From assembly GCA_947258405.1 (NCBI GenBank), contig CAMYIE010000004.1:146151-210150 (forward strand): DNA of 64,000 nucleotides, given 5' to 3'. A program made the position numbers and the translations under genes. This document shows, piece after piece, positions 8,826 through 19,180 of this stretch; position 1 is the first letter of the stretch, and each line of letters opens with the position of its first letter. The notes below the pieces were generated by a model. The model was not told the origin of the DNA, did no database searches, and worked only from the letters and a program-made list of their open reading frames with translations. This DNA comes from an uncultured Eudoraea sp. (GTDB taxonomy: Bacteria; Bacteroidota; Bacteroidia; Flavobacteriales; Flavobacteriaceae).

Positions 8826-9371
8826 CTATATCTTTCGCCTTACCCATGAAAGCAAAGTACTGGCGCCAACACCTAAAACCGCGGCCAGTATGTTAAATCC
8901 AATATCTATTAAATCAAAGACGCGATCAGGTATAAATAACTGGATACCTTCATCGAGGAGGCCAATAATACTAGAAACTCCTATGGCTATCAAGCCTGGA
9001 TATTTAATCAGCATTTCCTGTTTATTCCTTTCTTTAAGGGCTTCATGAATAAAGATTGCTAAAACGCTGTATTCGATAAGGTGACTGCGCTCTTCGGGCA
9101 CGGCCATCCGTAATAAGACGAGAAGGTAAATTGCGATTATACCAAGCCAGATACCGATTTCCAATGGACCCGAATAGCGTTTCCATCCATGCCAGAGCAC
9201 CGTAGCCAACACTAATGCTATCGCCAGCCAAAAACCATTGGTCAGAAGTTCACGTTCGCGTAAATAACCGGAAAGCGGCCTGCCGATAAAGATCAATGAA
9301 TAGATACCGATAATGACCACGATGACTGCGTTCCAAAGCCGTTTTTCTCTTCTTGAGGTAAATAGGGTCAT
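8826..9371 (-). CDS. VanZ-like family membrane protein
   Basis: 181 aa with four to five membrane spans. The pattern ERSHLIEYSVLAIFIHEAL, SSIIGLLDEGIQLFIPDR and DIGFNILAAVLGVG matches the VanZ-like family, in which the E-Y and DEG.Q residues inside the helices are conserved. VanZ itself affects teicoplanin resistance, but most homologues have no proven role. It stands alone, with about 100-150 bases to each neighbour. Confidence 0.82.
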   Translation of the reverse strand: MTLFTSRREKRLWNAVIVVIIGIYSLIFIGRPLSGYLRERELLTNGFWLAIALVLATVLWHGWKRYSGPLEIGIWLGIIAIYLLVLLRMAVPEERSHLIEYSVLAIFIHEALKERNKQEMLIKYPGLIAIGVSSIIGLLDEGIQLFIPDRVFDLIDIGFNILAAVLGVGASTLLSWVRRKI

Positions 9372-9530
9372 ATTTTGGAGGCCTTACATAGCTAGATGAC
9401 AGACCTATTTGTTATGTGAACACCCTGTAACTGATAATAAATCTTTCCCTGGTTGATTCTGCCAAAAAGACTTATTACATCATTACTAAAAAGGTGACAC
9501 TACAAGATACATGATTTTGGCCCTCTTTTC

Positions 9531-9980
9531 TTATGACTCTTCCTCGACCAATTCGGCTAAACGATCAAAGGTAGATCCCCAACCGTTTTTAAAGCCCATG
9601 GCTTCCTGTTGCCTGCAGTATTCTTCGGAGGGGTGGACAACATTGAATGTAAAATGTGTTTGATTTCCTTGAGCCTTTAGAATCACTTCTAATGTAACCC
9701 CTTCCGTCATCGGTTTAAAGTCTGCGGAGGTTACCAGCTTATTGGGCGGACTGAGCTCTTTATACACGCCTTCGGCGATAAAATCCCTTCCATCGGGCAT
9801 CTTCATACTGAATTTCCAGGCGCCGCCTACCTTGAGTTCATGCACCTCTACCCGGGTTTCCATCCCTTTTGGTCCCCACCATTTTGCAATGTGGCCGGGT
9901 TGGGTCCAGGCATCCCAGACCAATTGAATGGGAGCGTTTAATGTCCGTTCGATAGTAAGGGTGCGATTGTCTCTATTCAT
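9531..9980 (-). CDS. SRPBCC (AHSA1-type) protein of an ArsR operon
   Basis: 149 aa. It begins with the canonical SRPBCC opening TLNAPIQLVWDAWTQPGHIAKWWGP and includes GGAWKFSMKMPDGRDF, then a C-terminal helix GWGSTFDRLAELVEE. The gene overlaps the end of the ArsR-type regulator gene by 4 bases (ATGA), giving translational coupling. ArsR-SRPBCC pairs are very common in Bacteroidota and Proteobacteria; the ligand is unknown. Expression should follow the promoter and operators at 10313-10359. Confidence 0.9.
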   Translation of the reverse strand: MNRDNRTLTIERTLNAPIQLVWDAWTQPGHIAKWWGPKGMETRVEVHELKVGGAWKFSMKMPDGRDFIAEGVYKELSPPNKLVTSADFKPMTEGVTLEVILKAQGNQTHFTFNVVHPSEEYCRQQEAMGFKNGWGSTFDRLAELVEEES

Positions 9981-10303
9981 AATTCTTGATTTTTGGATTG
10001 AAGTTGGATTATATAAGCCTCAAAAGAATCGATCTTCTCTTCCCAAAGATTTCGATACTTGTCGATCCACAAAAAGGCCGGGATCAGTTCTTTGGGCTGA
10101 ATTCGGCAATAGCGCGCTCTTCCCTTCTGTTCCATATGGATAAGGCCACATTCTTCAAGAATTTTCAATTGCTTCGAGATGGCAGGGCGACTGATCTCAA
10201 AATGATCGGCTACTTCACTGACCGTAAGAATTTCATCGGCCAGTAGCTCTATAATTTCTCTCCTTACCGGATCGGCCATGGCCTGGAAAACATCTCTTCG
10301 CAT
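9977..10303 (-). CDS. ArsR/SmtB-family winged-helix repressor
   Basis: 108 aa. The winged-helix DNA-binding fold is clear: MADPVRREIIELLADE, LTVSEVADHFEISRPAISKQLKILEECGLI, then the wing KGRARYCRIQPKEL. No Cys or His cluster of the arsenic or zinc sensors is seen, so this is likely a ligand- or partner-responsive member as in other ArsR-SRPBCC pairs. It is the first gene of the operon and sits 10 bases from a pair of inverted repeats lying on its own promoter, which points to autorepression. Confidence 0.9.
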   Translation of the reverse strand: MRRDVFQAMADPVRREIIELLADEILTVSEVADHFEISRPAISKQLKILEECGLIHMEQKGRARYCRIQPKELIPAFLWIDKYRNLWEEKIDSFEAYIIQLQSKNQEL

Positions 10304-10312
10304 CTTAATTAG

Positions 10313-10328
10313 GTAACTGATCGGTTAC
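10313..10328. promoter_or_regulatory. Operator site 1 for the ArsR-type repressor
   Basis: GTAACTGATCGGTTAC is an inverted repeat with GTAAC/GTTAC arms. It lies between the -7 element and the ArsR start codon, over the expected transcription start. It shares GTAAN4TCGGTTAC with site 2. Confidence 0.75.
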
Positions 10329-10359
10329 AAATATATATGTAAACATTCGGTTACGCAAA
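10328..10359 (-). promoter_or_regulatory. Bacteroidetes-type promoter of the ArsR-SRPBCC operon
   Basis: On the minus strand TTTG (10356-10359) is separated by 20 bases from TATATTTG (10328-10335), an exact match to the Bacteroidetes TTTG-N19/21-TAnnTTTG promoter. The -7 element is 24 bases upstream of the ArsR ATG. Confidence 0.8.
10339..10354. promoter_or_regulatory. Operator site 2 for the ArsR-type repressor
   Basis: GTAAACATTCGGTTAC lies wholly within the spacer between the -33 and -7 elements. It starts 26 bases from the start of site 1 and has the same 3' half (TCGGTTAC). Confidence 0.72.
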
Positions 10360-10403
10360 TTTTAATCGATTTTTACCTTGGAATTTGGCAGAAAAGATCT
10401 CTC

Positions 10404-10958
10404 TTAGCTCTCTGCCTGCAAGGCAACAGGACGTTTTCTAAGTAGTATAAGTGTAAGGATATAGATCAGCACAATGGCGAATGGGATAGCGCTAAATCTG
10501 TAATCTGGTAGGGCAAACCACAGCCCCAGTACCACAATAGTGCGACTCAGGGAGTGGAATATTCCCAGCCAGTGCCTGATGATCCATGAAAACGGGATCC
10601 ACATCGTTCCGGTAAGGATCCCCACAGTTAGTGGAAGCGAACTGTAATCGACCAGGAAGAAAGGAATGGCAATGGCATATGCCAGTACAGCCTGACCAAC
10701 AGTGTACATAAAGAGTGAGTCGAAAGCGTTTTTTGGCTTGTTTTTATCCAGAAAATTTTCACCTGTGAATTTAGATAGGAACAGGGCCAGGTAAACAATA
10801 CTGCCGGTACCGATAAACAAGACCCATACGGTAATCTCATCCGGAAAAAAAAGACCACTTATTCCAATAATAAACCATATGATGAGTCCGGCCAGTGGGG
10901 TGGCGGTAAAACTTCGGTTACTAAATTCCACTCGTTGTTCTTCCAGGCTTCTTTCCAT
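10404..10958 (-). CDS. DUF7010-like integral membrane protein
   Basis: 184 aa with about six membrane helices after a short hydrophilic N-terminus (MERSLEEQRVEFSNRSF). The helices include GLIIWFIIGISGLFFPDE and GILTGTMWIPFSWIIRHWLGIFHS. I associate this pattern with the DUF7010 family, which has no known function; the family name is from memory and less certain than the membrane topology. It lies 51 bases upstream of nothing obviously related and may be co-transcribed from the next gene. Confidence 0.6.
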   Translation of the reverse strand: MERSLEEQRVEFSNRSFTATPLAGLIIWFIIGISGLFFPDEITVWVLFIGTGSIVYLALFLSKFTGENFLDKNKPKNAFDSLFMYTVGQAVLAYAIAIPFFLVDYSSLPLTVGILTGTMWIPFSWIIRHWLGIFHSLSRTIVVLGLWFALPDYRFSAIPFAIVLIYILTLILLRKRPVALQAES

Positions 10959-11009
10959 TGTCTTATGTTTTCAGGGTTCAATTGCTATGATTTAGGACTG
11001 TAGTTGTTG

Positions 11010-11456
11010 TTAAAATTGAGTGGTCCAAGGCCTCACAAAAAAACCGGCGAGTTTCTGATCGGCATCAAAAACGGCCCGTACTTCTAACTCATTCTCCGAT
11101 TGATCAAAATCACCTTTAAAACGATAGATCTCCAGATAGGCACCTGTTGTAGACCGCATCATATGGTTGAACCGGATAGACTTATAATCCCCAAACATTT
11201 TCTTAATCTGCTTGTATGATTTTTTCTGCCGTCGTTCACCAAGCCCGGAGATCATTGCTGATGTTGCCTCCTCAGCCGTCAATTCATAAAAGCCACCCTT
11301 TTTTTGCTCCGAAAGCAGATTTTCCGTCAGATTAGCAGCCATTTCCAGCTTTGCCTGATCAACCTCTGCGGCATCTACTTCTTCGAATTTTTGCTGCGAC
11401 TGGCACCCTGCGATAATTCCGAATAGCAGGAATATGGAAAAGAAACGAATTTTCAT
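11010..11456 (-). CDS. Small lipoprotein of unknown function
   Basis: 148 aa from ATG at 11456, the start that yields a lipoprotein signal (MKIRFFSIFLLFGIIAGC). The mature part has an N-terminal helix rich in Ala, Glu and Leu and a C-terminal alpha-beta segment (SIRFNHMMRSTTGAYLEIYRF, ELEVRAVFDADQKLAGFFVRP) that resembles DUF3887/DUF4019-type domains of the NTF2-like class. No active site is visible. It may form a transcription unit with the membrane protein gene at 10404. Confidence 0.65.
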   Translation of the reverse strand: MKIRFFSIFLLFGIIAGCQSQQKFEEVDAAEVDQAKLEMAANLTENLLSEQKKGGFYELTAEEATSAMISGLGERRQKKSYKQIKKMFGDYKSIRFNHMMRSTTGAYLEIYRFKGDFDQSENELEVRAVFDADQKLAGFFVRPWTTQF

Positions 11457-11529
11457 AATTCTACGAATTAAGCGAATTAAAATCATTCATAAAACAGGAT
11501 CAATGGCCAATGAACGATTGCTAGATCAA

Positions 11530-12324
11530 CTACCGCAGCTCGAAGGTCAGGGTAGCCCAGTTCGACTCATAGTCGATACCGGCCTCGGCACTTTCCTCCA
11601 TTTGGATAGTGCCCACGTACCAATGACCGGACCTGTTGAGCTCGAAACTGAACTCTCCGTCATCATCGGTAATGGATGCATTTACCTTAGCCGCCTGAGC
11701 CTCCTTCTGATCAGTTCCAAAATGCACTACTGCATTGGCCAGTGGTTCACCTTTATAAACCAGCCGGAATTCGATCATATCTCCAACAGACAAATCATAA
11801 GGATTCTGTAACGGGATAAACTCAATGGGATAACCAAGTGTGGCCGAGTGGTCTTCTGTAGTTTCATCGCCCACCTGAAGAATAGCTTTTACGTGTTTGG
11901 AGTATTTCTCGGTAACATCCTGGTTCGAGAGTCCTTTCCCTTCGCGTTCGCGAACCATCCTGTCGAGTCCTTCGTGCTCCAGGTATTCTATAAAATCATC
12001 TGCTGTCTGATCCAGATTCCGTGCAGCAGTTGAGATCCCTGCTAAATAGGTTCCCGGATCACCGGTAGTAAACCTGAGATATGTGATATTATCCTTATCG
12101 TAATAATCGGCTTCCTGAGGGGAAAAGTCATAATCTGTGCCTTTGATCTTTGCATCCACAATACGATCGCGGGTAATAGTGTTTTCACTTTTATCAAAGG
12201 TGCCGTTATACAAATAGAGCTCTGCTGTTTGTCGGGCATCGAGGAAATACGAATCGGTTTTCAGAAAAAGTTCATGAGATGAAAAAAGGACTAGAAGGCC
12301 AACTAAAAGAAGAATTTTTTTCAT
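11530..12324 (-). CDS. DUF4198 domain-containing secreted protein
   Basis: 264 aa from ATG at 12324 (MKKILLLVGLLVLFSS). The start of the mature chain is HELFLKTDSYFLD, the usual DUF4198 opening in which a His stands at or next to the new N-terminus. The rest is beta-rich, with a C-terminal Ig/CNA-like part (YKGEPLANAVVHFGTD, DDGEFSFELNRSGHWYVGTI). DUF4198 proteins are periplasmic and some are linked to nickel or cobalt uptake. The metal role here is inferred from the family only; there are no transporter genes nearby. Confidence 0.8.
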   Translation of the reverse strand: MKKILLLVGLLVLFSSHELFLKTDSYFLDARQTAELYLYNGTFDKSENTITRDRIVDAKIKGTDYDFSPQEADYYDKDNITYLRFTTGDPGTYLAGISTAARNLDQTADDFIEYLEHEGLDRMVREREGKGLSNQDVTEKYSKHVKAILQVGDETTEDHSATLGYPIEFIPLQNPYDLSVGDMIEFRLVYKGEPLANAVVHFGTDQKEAQAAKVNASITDDDGEFSFELNRSGHWYVGTIQMEESAEAGIDYESNWATLTFELR

Positions 12325-12438
12325 AAGAGTATCAGCATTAATATTTCGATTCAATATTAATCAATTCGCGGCAAGATTCCATGCTTCATAAGTGGTAAAC
12401 TGAAGTTGCTAATATAAAAGCTACTATCCATGCCTCTA

Positions 12439-12780
12439 TCAGTTATACCATACTGCATAGCGTTTTCTGCGCAGCTCAAGCGCTATTTTTGCCTCCATTT
12501 TCAGCGCTTCTTCTCTGTTTTTAAGGGGTCGGATATGATTATAAAGACTAGGCCGCAAATACATCCCGTACTTTTTTACGATCGAAGAGGAAAGATTATG
12601 TCCTTTTCGGTTTCGATAACCTGTTTTATGCTGCTGAAAACGTTCTTTCGGGCTTTTGGAAGTCATACCAACATAGAGGCACTCTAATACCCCATTGAAT
12701 TGGGGATTAGCCTCCCGGAATTTTTTGTGCTCCGTAAATACTTTCTTCGATAACTCAATAACATATATGTGGTAGGGCAC
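12439..12780 (-). CDS. GIY-YIG-like nuclease-fold protein
   Basis: 113 aa starting at GTG (12780); no in-frame ATG lies upstream before a stop. The GIY-YIG layout is recognisable: HIYVIEL as the first strand, CLYVGMTSKSPKERFQQHKTG with the Tyr and Arg of the second, and a C-terminal Glu in EEALKMEAKIALELRRKRYAVW. Stand-alone members of this size are of unknown function in most bacteria. An insert of about 20 residues (TEHKKFREANPQFNGVLE) between the first two strands differs from the shortest UvrC-like domains. Confidence 0.75.
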   Translation of the reverse strand: MPYHIYVIELSKKVFTEHKKFREANPQFNGVLECLYVGMTSKSPKERFQQHKTGYRNRKGHNLSSSIVKKYGMYLRPSLYNHIRPLKNREEALKMEAKIALELRRKRYAVWYN

Positions 12781-12890
12781 TTTCTTTAGTTTTGAAGGTA
12801 ATATTGAATTGATGATTTTTTTCTTAATTGTTCACCCATCTTCACCTGAACTATTGCCTCGTAAAATTCGGGGTCTGCGCTGCGCTGCGA

Positions 12891-12972
12891 CATTCTCCAT
12901 TTTCAATTTTCATTTTTCCCCACCTTCGCTCAAGCTACGGCGGGCAAGCATTTTCCATTTTCAATTATTCAT
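12891..12972. repeat. Direct repeat pair flanking a GC-rich insert, overlapping a gene end
   Basis: cattctccattttcaatttt-cat (12891-12913) recurs almost unchanged at 12949-12972. Between them lies ccccaccttcgctcaagctacggcggg, part of which (gcgaaggtggg, inverted) follows palindrome copy 1 at 2451. The second repeat contains the stop codon of the gene at 12965. Such elements are common between flavobacterial genes; a role in termination is possible but unproven. Confidence 0.7.
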
Positions 12973-14023
12973 TTTGCACCGCCTCAACTTTCCCTTTTAC
13001 CCACGGTTCCCCGGGCAGATAAAAATTCATACCGGTTTTCTGCTGTATCTCGACAAGGCGGTTTCTTAACTCAATTGGCCTTAAAAATACTGTTTCCCTT
13101 AATGCATCAAATCGTTGCAATGCTTCACGGGATGGTGGATCGAGGATCCCATAACCAGCCGGATCGGTCCTGCCACTTTTTACAGCCCTGTACCATTCGT
13201 CTATCAGCGCGAGTTCAAAGGGGCTTACCATTCCTTTAGCAAGCGCTTCAACAAGGCGTGGTTTTAAAGCAGGATAAATAGTATCCTTAAAATTATAATC
13301 TTTTGAAATAGAATTGTGATGACTCAATATGGTCGACATCCAAAAATCATTTCCTATGAGACGTTCACCAGGGTAGCCGTGCACTTTTAATATTTCTTTT
13401 AGTTCGGCCATTTGCTTTTCACTATGAGGTGCAAATTTGTTTTCGGCATATCTGTCCTGGGCCGTGGAACTGAAAGTGAATAAAGCCCCGAAAGCTTTCG
13501 ATTGGTCACTGGAGGCCATTTTTTTGACCCGTTTTCGCAAACCGGCATCAAGACTGGCTTCATAAGTTGCCCTGAGGCTTTTATATTCCCTGGAAAGGTG
13601 TTTAAATTCGTCTGTTGCCTGCAGCGGATCCAAAAATTTGTTTTTACGGATCTCTTTCATTTTCCATCCACCCAAAACGGCTTGTCGGAGATAGCTTGCA
13701 GCTTTTTTATCCTGCCCCACGCTAAGGGCGAGTTGGGTCGCGATCTTAAAGTCGCGAAGGAAAACATAATCATGGCTGCCGATCAGGGTATCGTAGAACT
13801 TAAGTGCATCAGCAAACCGTTCCTGGCCGATGAGCTTCTCGGCAACGATTGTTTTTTGATGATATAAGGTATAATCATCATTTTTCTGACTCAGGGTCTC
13901 ATATGGATATAAGTCCAATATGAGGGTCAATAACAATATTCCCCAGACCGATGTTTTGCTGCGAAGGCCCGGGGATATTTTTTGTAGATAAAGCGGAATA
14001 ATCGGTCTGAATCTTTTTAGAAT
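12965..14023 (-). CDS. Membrane-anchored protein of unknown function, start codon unclear
   Basis: The first conventional start is TTG at 13936 (323 aa), which cuts into a hydrophobic anchor. The open frame extends 29 codons further to an ATT at 14021-14023; the extension reads LKRFRPIIPLYLQ...SKTSVWGILLLTLILD, like a genuine N-terminus, but has no ATG, GTG or TTG. After the anchor the chain is helical and TPR-like (AEKLIGQERFADALKFYDTLIG, FKIATQLALSVGQDKKAASYLRQAVLGGW), then an unrecognised C-terminal domain. The upper boundary overlaps the preceding gene by 7 bases. Function unknown. Confidence 0.65.
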   Translation of the reverse strand: MLKRFRPIIPLYLQKISPGLRSKTSVWGILLLTLILDLYPYETLSQKNDDYTLYHQKTIVAEKLIGQERFADALKFYDTLIGSHDYVFLRDFKIATQLALSVGQDKKAASYLRQAVLGGWKMKEIRKNKFLDPLQATDEFKHLSREYKSLRATYEASLDAGLRKRVKKMASSDQSKAFGALFTFSSTAQDRYAENKFAPHSEKQMAELKEILKVHGYPGERLIGNDFWMSTILSHHNSISKDYNFKDTIYPALKPRLVEALAKGMVSPFELALIDEWYRAVKSGRTDPAGYGILDPPSREALQRFDALRETVFLRPIELRNRLVEIQQKTGMNFYLPGEPWVKGKVEAVQNE

Positions 14024-14502
14024 ACCAGCAACAAGCCTATGTTGGCATTACCCCAGCTGGCGTTATCCGATATGGATTCATACGAAAAATTGAGCTCGAA
14101 AAACCTCAGAAGCCCCAAAGCCAATATGGGCCGGATATAAAATCCACCATCAAGACCATCGGTTATTCCAACGGCATAGCCTGCATCTATACCCCCTTGC
14201 AGTATTCCAAATATACTAATCCTTCCGGCAAGTGCCACGGGCAAAAACTGGGCGTCATCTACAGAAATACCAGGCGAGATCTCATCCCCGAAAAAATTAC
14301 GAAATCCTACAGTGGGTCCAAGACGTACCAGGGCTTTTCGTTTGCCAAAGAGGTAATAGGCATCGGCACCCAGCGCGAAAGAGGAAAAATCACTCGCGTC
14401 TCCCAGAGGGATTCCACCGGATAGACCGATCTTAAATGTTCCCTGGGCTTGAAGTCCTGTAATTAAAAAAGCCCCAACCAATAACAGCAGTATTTTTTTC
14501 AT
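14017..14502 (-). CDS. Small outer-membrane beta-barrel-like protein
   Basis: 161 aa with a cleavable signal peptide (MKKILLLLVGAFLITGLQAQ). The mature chain alternates glycine- and aromatic-rich strands (FKIGLSGGIPLGDASD, FALGADAYYLFG, RLGPTVGFRNFFGD, FELNFSYESISD) and ends in Phe (IGLLLVF), as expected for an outer-membrane barrel inserted by BamA. It has about eight strands and no associated enzyme domain. Its stop lies inside the possible extended start region of the next gene, so the two may be coupled. Confidence 0.8.
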   Translation of the reverse strand: MKKILLLLVGAFLITGLQAQGTFKIGLSGGIPLGDASDFSSFALGADAYYLFGKRKALVRLGPTVGFRNFFGDEISPGISVDDAQFLPVALAGRISIFGILQGGIDAGYAVGITDGLDGGFYIRPILALGLLRFFELNFSYESISDNASWGNANIGLLLVF

Positions 14503-14593
14503 AATATTTATTTTAGGCGACTTGAAGTTAATAAAATATGCATACCTGCAGTAATCAAATTTAGAGGATTACAATATTTTAACACCTAAGATT

Positions 14594-14971
14594 TTAATAC
14601 ATCGTATTCGGATTTGCAGATTTCTTGGGAATCTGTTGGATGGCATCCCAGTGCTCACAAATCTTCCCTTCTTTATCGAATCTGAAAAAATCGATGGTCA
14701 CATATTGGTCATTGTCCGGCCAAACTTGATGTGTATGCAGGGCTACTAAATCTCGCTCCGCAATACAGCGGACAAATTCAATTGATTTTTCGGGATATTC
14801 TTCACCCATCCTTGCAAAATAATCGATAAAGCCCTGGACACCGTCGGCCACATCCGGATTGTGCTGGATATATTCACTACCGACATATTTTTCCACTGCG
14901 TGTCGCGGATTTCCCAAATAGGCAGTTTTGTAAAATGCTATGGCGTTTTTTTTATTTTTATCAAGATCCAT
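14594..14971 (-). CDS. SnoaL-like polyketide-cyclase-family protein
   Basis: 125 aa without a signal peptide. The SnoaL-like pattern is plain: NAIAFYKTAYLGNPRHAVEKYVG, YIQHNPDVADGVQGFIDYFARM and a C-terminal DFFRFDKEGKICEHWDAIQQIP. The YIQHNP and EHWD motifs place His and Asp residues at the cavity where SnoaL catalyses aldol cyclisation. Bacterial relatives are widespread, cytoplasmic and mostly uncharacterised. It is a single gene, 91 bases from the barrel gene. Confidence 0.87.
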   Translation of the reverse strand: MDLDKNKKNAIAFYKTAYLGNPRHAVEKYVGSEYIQHNPDVADGVQGFIDYFARMGEEYPEKSIEFVRCIAERDLVALHTHQVWPDNDQYVTIDFFRFDKEGKICEHWDAIQQIPKKSANPNTMY

Positions 14972-15058
14972 TTATATAACTACAGTAGTAGTATTGAACT
15001 AAATTTTAATAGAGTACTTTGGATGATCACAACTTATCCAAAACAATTATTATAATTT

Positions 15059-15535
15059 CTATTTTATAGAATTTATTGAGGGATCGCCATTATAAATGTC
15101 TACAACATTTTTCCATTGACCATCGCTTTGTTTTTTCCAAATCTCCACACCTTTGTTGTAAATCGTAGTCGTATTCCCCAGCGTATCTATGGGGATTTTG
15201 AAGTAGTTCTTGATCAAAACATATCCCAGATCGCCCCCTTTTGATACGAATGCCTCCTGGGGTTCCCACCGAACCTCAAAGCCCGGAATTTGCATCGATT
15301 CTTCTACCATTTGGCGAATAGCTGGTATCCCTTTCATGGCAGGTTCATCGGGCGACATAATTATAGCATCATCGGCCCAGTAGGAAGACACTTTTTCCAC
15401 ATTTCGTTCCATGGCTGCTTCGGACCATTCCTTAGAAAGTTCCATGAGTTTTTCAGCTTCTGCATTTTGGTCAATTGAGTTGTCAGCGCAGCAATAGGAC
15501 AACATAATAAACGGAATTAGAAATAATTTTTTCAT
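15059..15535 (-). CDS. DUF4440-type NTF2-like lipoprotein
   Basis: 158 aa from ATG at 15535, chosen over a longer frame because it opens a signal (MKKLFLIPFIMLSYCC). The mature chain is a DUF4440/YybH-like cone: LMELSKEWSEAAMERNVEKV, SSYWADDAIIMSPDEPAMKG, IRQMVEESMQIPGFEVRW and a terminal strand pair ending WKNVVDIYNGDPS. The AIIMSP motif is characteristic. It is probably lipid-anchored in the periplasm, with no known substrate. Confidence 0.82.
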   Translation of the reverse strand: MKKLFLIPFIMLSYCCADNSIDQNAEAEKLMELSKEWSEAAMERNVEKVSSYWADDAIIMSPDEPAMKGIPAIRQMVEESMQIPGFEVRWEPQEAFVSKGGDLGYVLIKNYFKIPIDTLGNTTTIYNKGVEIWKKQSDGQWKNVVDIYNGDPSINSIK

Positions 15536-18111
<2,576 letters not shown>

Positions 18112-18171
18112 ATATGACGATTCTATGAAAATGAGGTTTTACCTTTAAAGGAAACCAAATATTCAAATTAC

Positions 18172-18200
18172 AAAGGTGGCTTATCGGGCCACCTTTTTTT
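18172..18200 (+). terminator. Rho-independent terminator of katG
   Basis: AAAGGTGGC (18172-18180) pairs perfectly with GCCACCTTT (18188-18196) around a 7-base loop, followed by a T run. It starts about 60 bases after the katG stop. Confidence 0.9.
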
Positions 18201-18266
18201 ATTTATCAACGATATAACATGGAACCCTTAATAGGGTGGGCCTTGCTGGGTAACAATATCAGTTAT

Positions 18267-19151
18267 CTAATTAAGGTGGTAGAAATCGTAAGTGCGTGTC
18301 CAATTGGTGGATTCCCCCGGTTCGATAGAAAATTGGTGGAATATCTCAGGGCTGATAACATGTTCCCAGCCCCAAAGGTTTATTTTATTGCTAATAAAAC
18401 TCACGGACTCCCTGACACCGACATTTCTTTTTGAATGTTCGAGTTCCCAAATGGCTTGTACAGATCTATCTCCGTTGAGGTAGCTAAAGAAGAACTGCTC
18501 CTCAGAGGCACCCGAAAATCGGATTTCCTTTTTATCTAAAATTACCTTTTTCCCCGGGTTTACCTTATCCCCTAATTTGTCTTTGTCTATCTCGAAAGGG
18601 AATTTAAGCACATATTCCGCATCGATCTTTTCTCTGGCAATTCCCAGGAAGTTATGGACATATTCTTCGGTGACTATTGGTTTTGAACCTGTATTTTTTA
18701 AAATGTAGTCGATGGTTAAACAGTTGTCATGGATCTGGAATTCCTTTTTTAATTCGTAAACATATCCATTTATAATTTCTGAAAGGCAATTCACTGTTAT
18801 TCTATCGGTATTAGCCTCAACAATAAAATTGGCTGGCCTTATCTCATAGGGAAATGTAAACTGATAATCAGCAGTTTGCTTTCTGAGGGCGCCAACGCCA
18901 ATTTTATGAAACCAATCGCCCATTTCAGCTTCTTTAAAGCCCAATGCAGTATCCATCCCAAATTCATTGTAGAGCCCCTGGCCATATTCATTGATGTTTA
19001 CACTATCCATTCTTTCCAGGGTAGAGAACGGTTCATCATGAAACTTTACCAGGGTGATCTTTCCTGTCCAGTCGAACCTCGAAAAGTTATACCCTTCATT
19101 CGGCTGATCAAAATGGACTTCGAGTTCCCGGCTTCTTAAAATATGGGGCAT
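18267..19151 (-). CDS. Galactose mutarotase-like (aldose 1-epimerase superfamily) protein
   Basis: 294 aa, cytoplasmic, beta-sandwich composition. It has the layout of the galactose-mutarotase-like fold: FSRFDWTGKITLV near the start, KIGVGALRKQTADYQFTFPYEI, a central LTIDYILKNTGSKPIVTEEYVHNFLG with a His in the position of the catalytic residue, and a C-terminal Glu in FSIEPGESTNWTRTY. Such proteins act on aldoses or their phosphates. The substrate cannot be assigned, since no sugar-utilisation genes are near. It lies 29 bases downstream of the GDSL lipoprotein gene, which suggests co-transcription. Confidence 0.75.
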   Translation of the reverse strand: MPHILRSRELEVHFDQPNEGYNFSRFDWTGKITLVKFHDEPFSTLERMDSVNINEYGQGLYNEFGMDTALGFKEAEMGDWFHKIGVGALRKQTADYQFTFPYEIRPANFIVEANTDRITVNCLSEIINGYVYELKKEFQIHDNCLTIDYILKNTGSKPIVTEEYVHNFLGIAREKIDAEYVLKFPFEIDKDKLGDKVNPGKKVILDKKEIRFSGASEEQFFFSYLNGDRSVQAIWELEHSKRNVGVRESVSFISNKINLWGWEHVISPEIFHQFSIEPGESTNWTRTYDFYHLN

Positions 19152-19180
19152 TTCTGTTCAGATTATTTAAGATTCTTGGT

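Noticed and set aside
12809..13069. Plus-strand ORFs over the 12.9 kb region
   Set aside because: They translate intergenic repeat sequence (repeats of FSIFNFHF type) and have no protein features.
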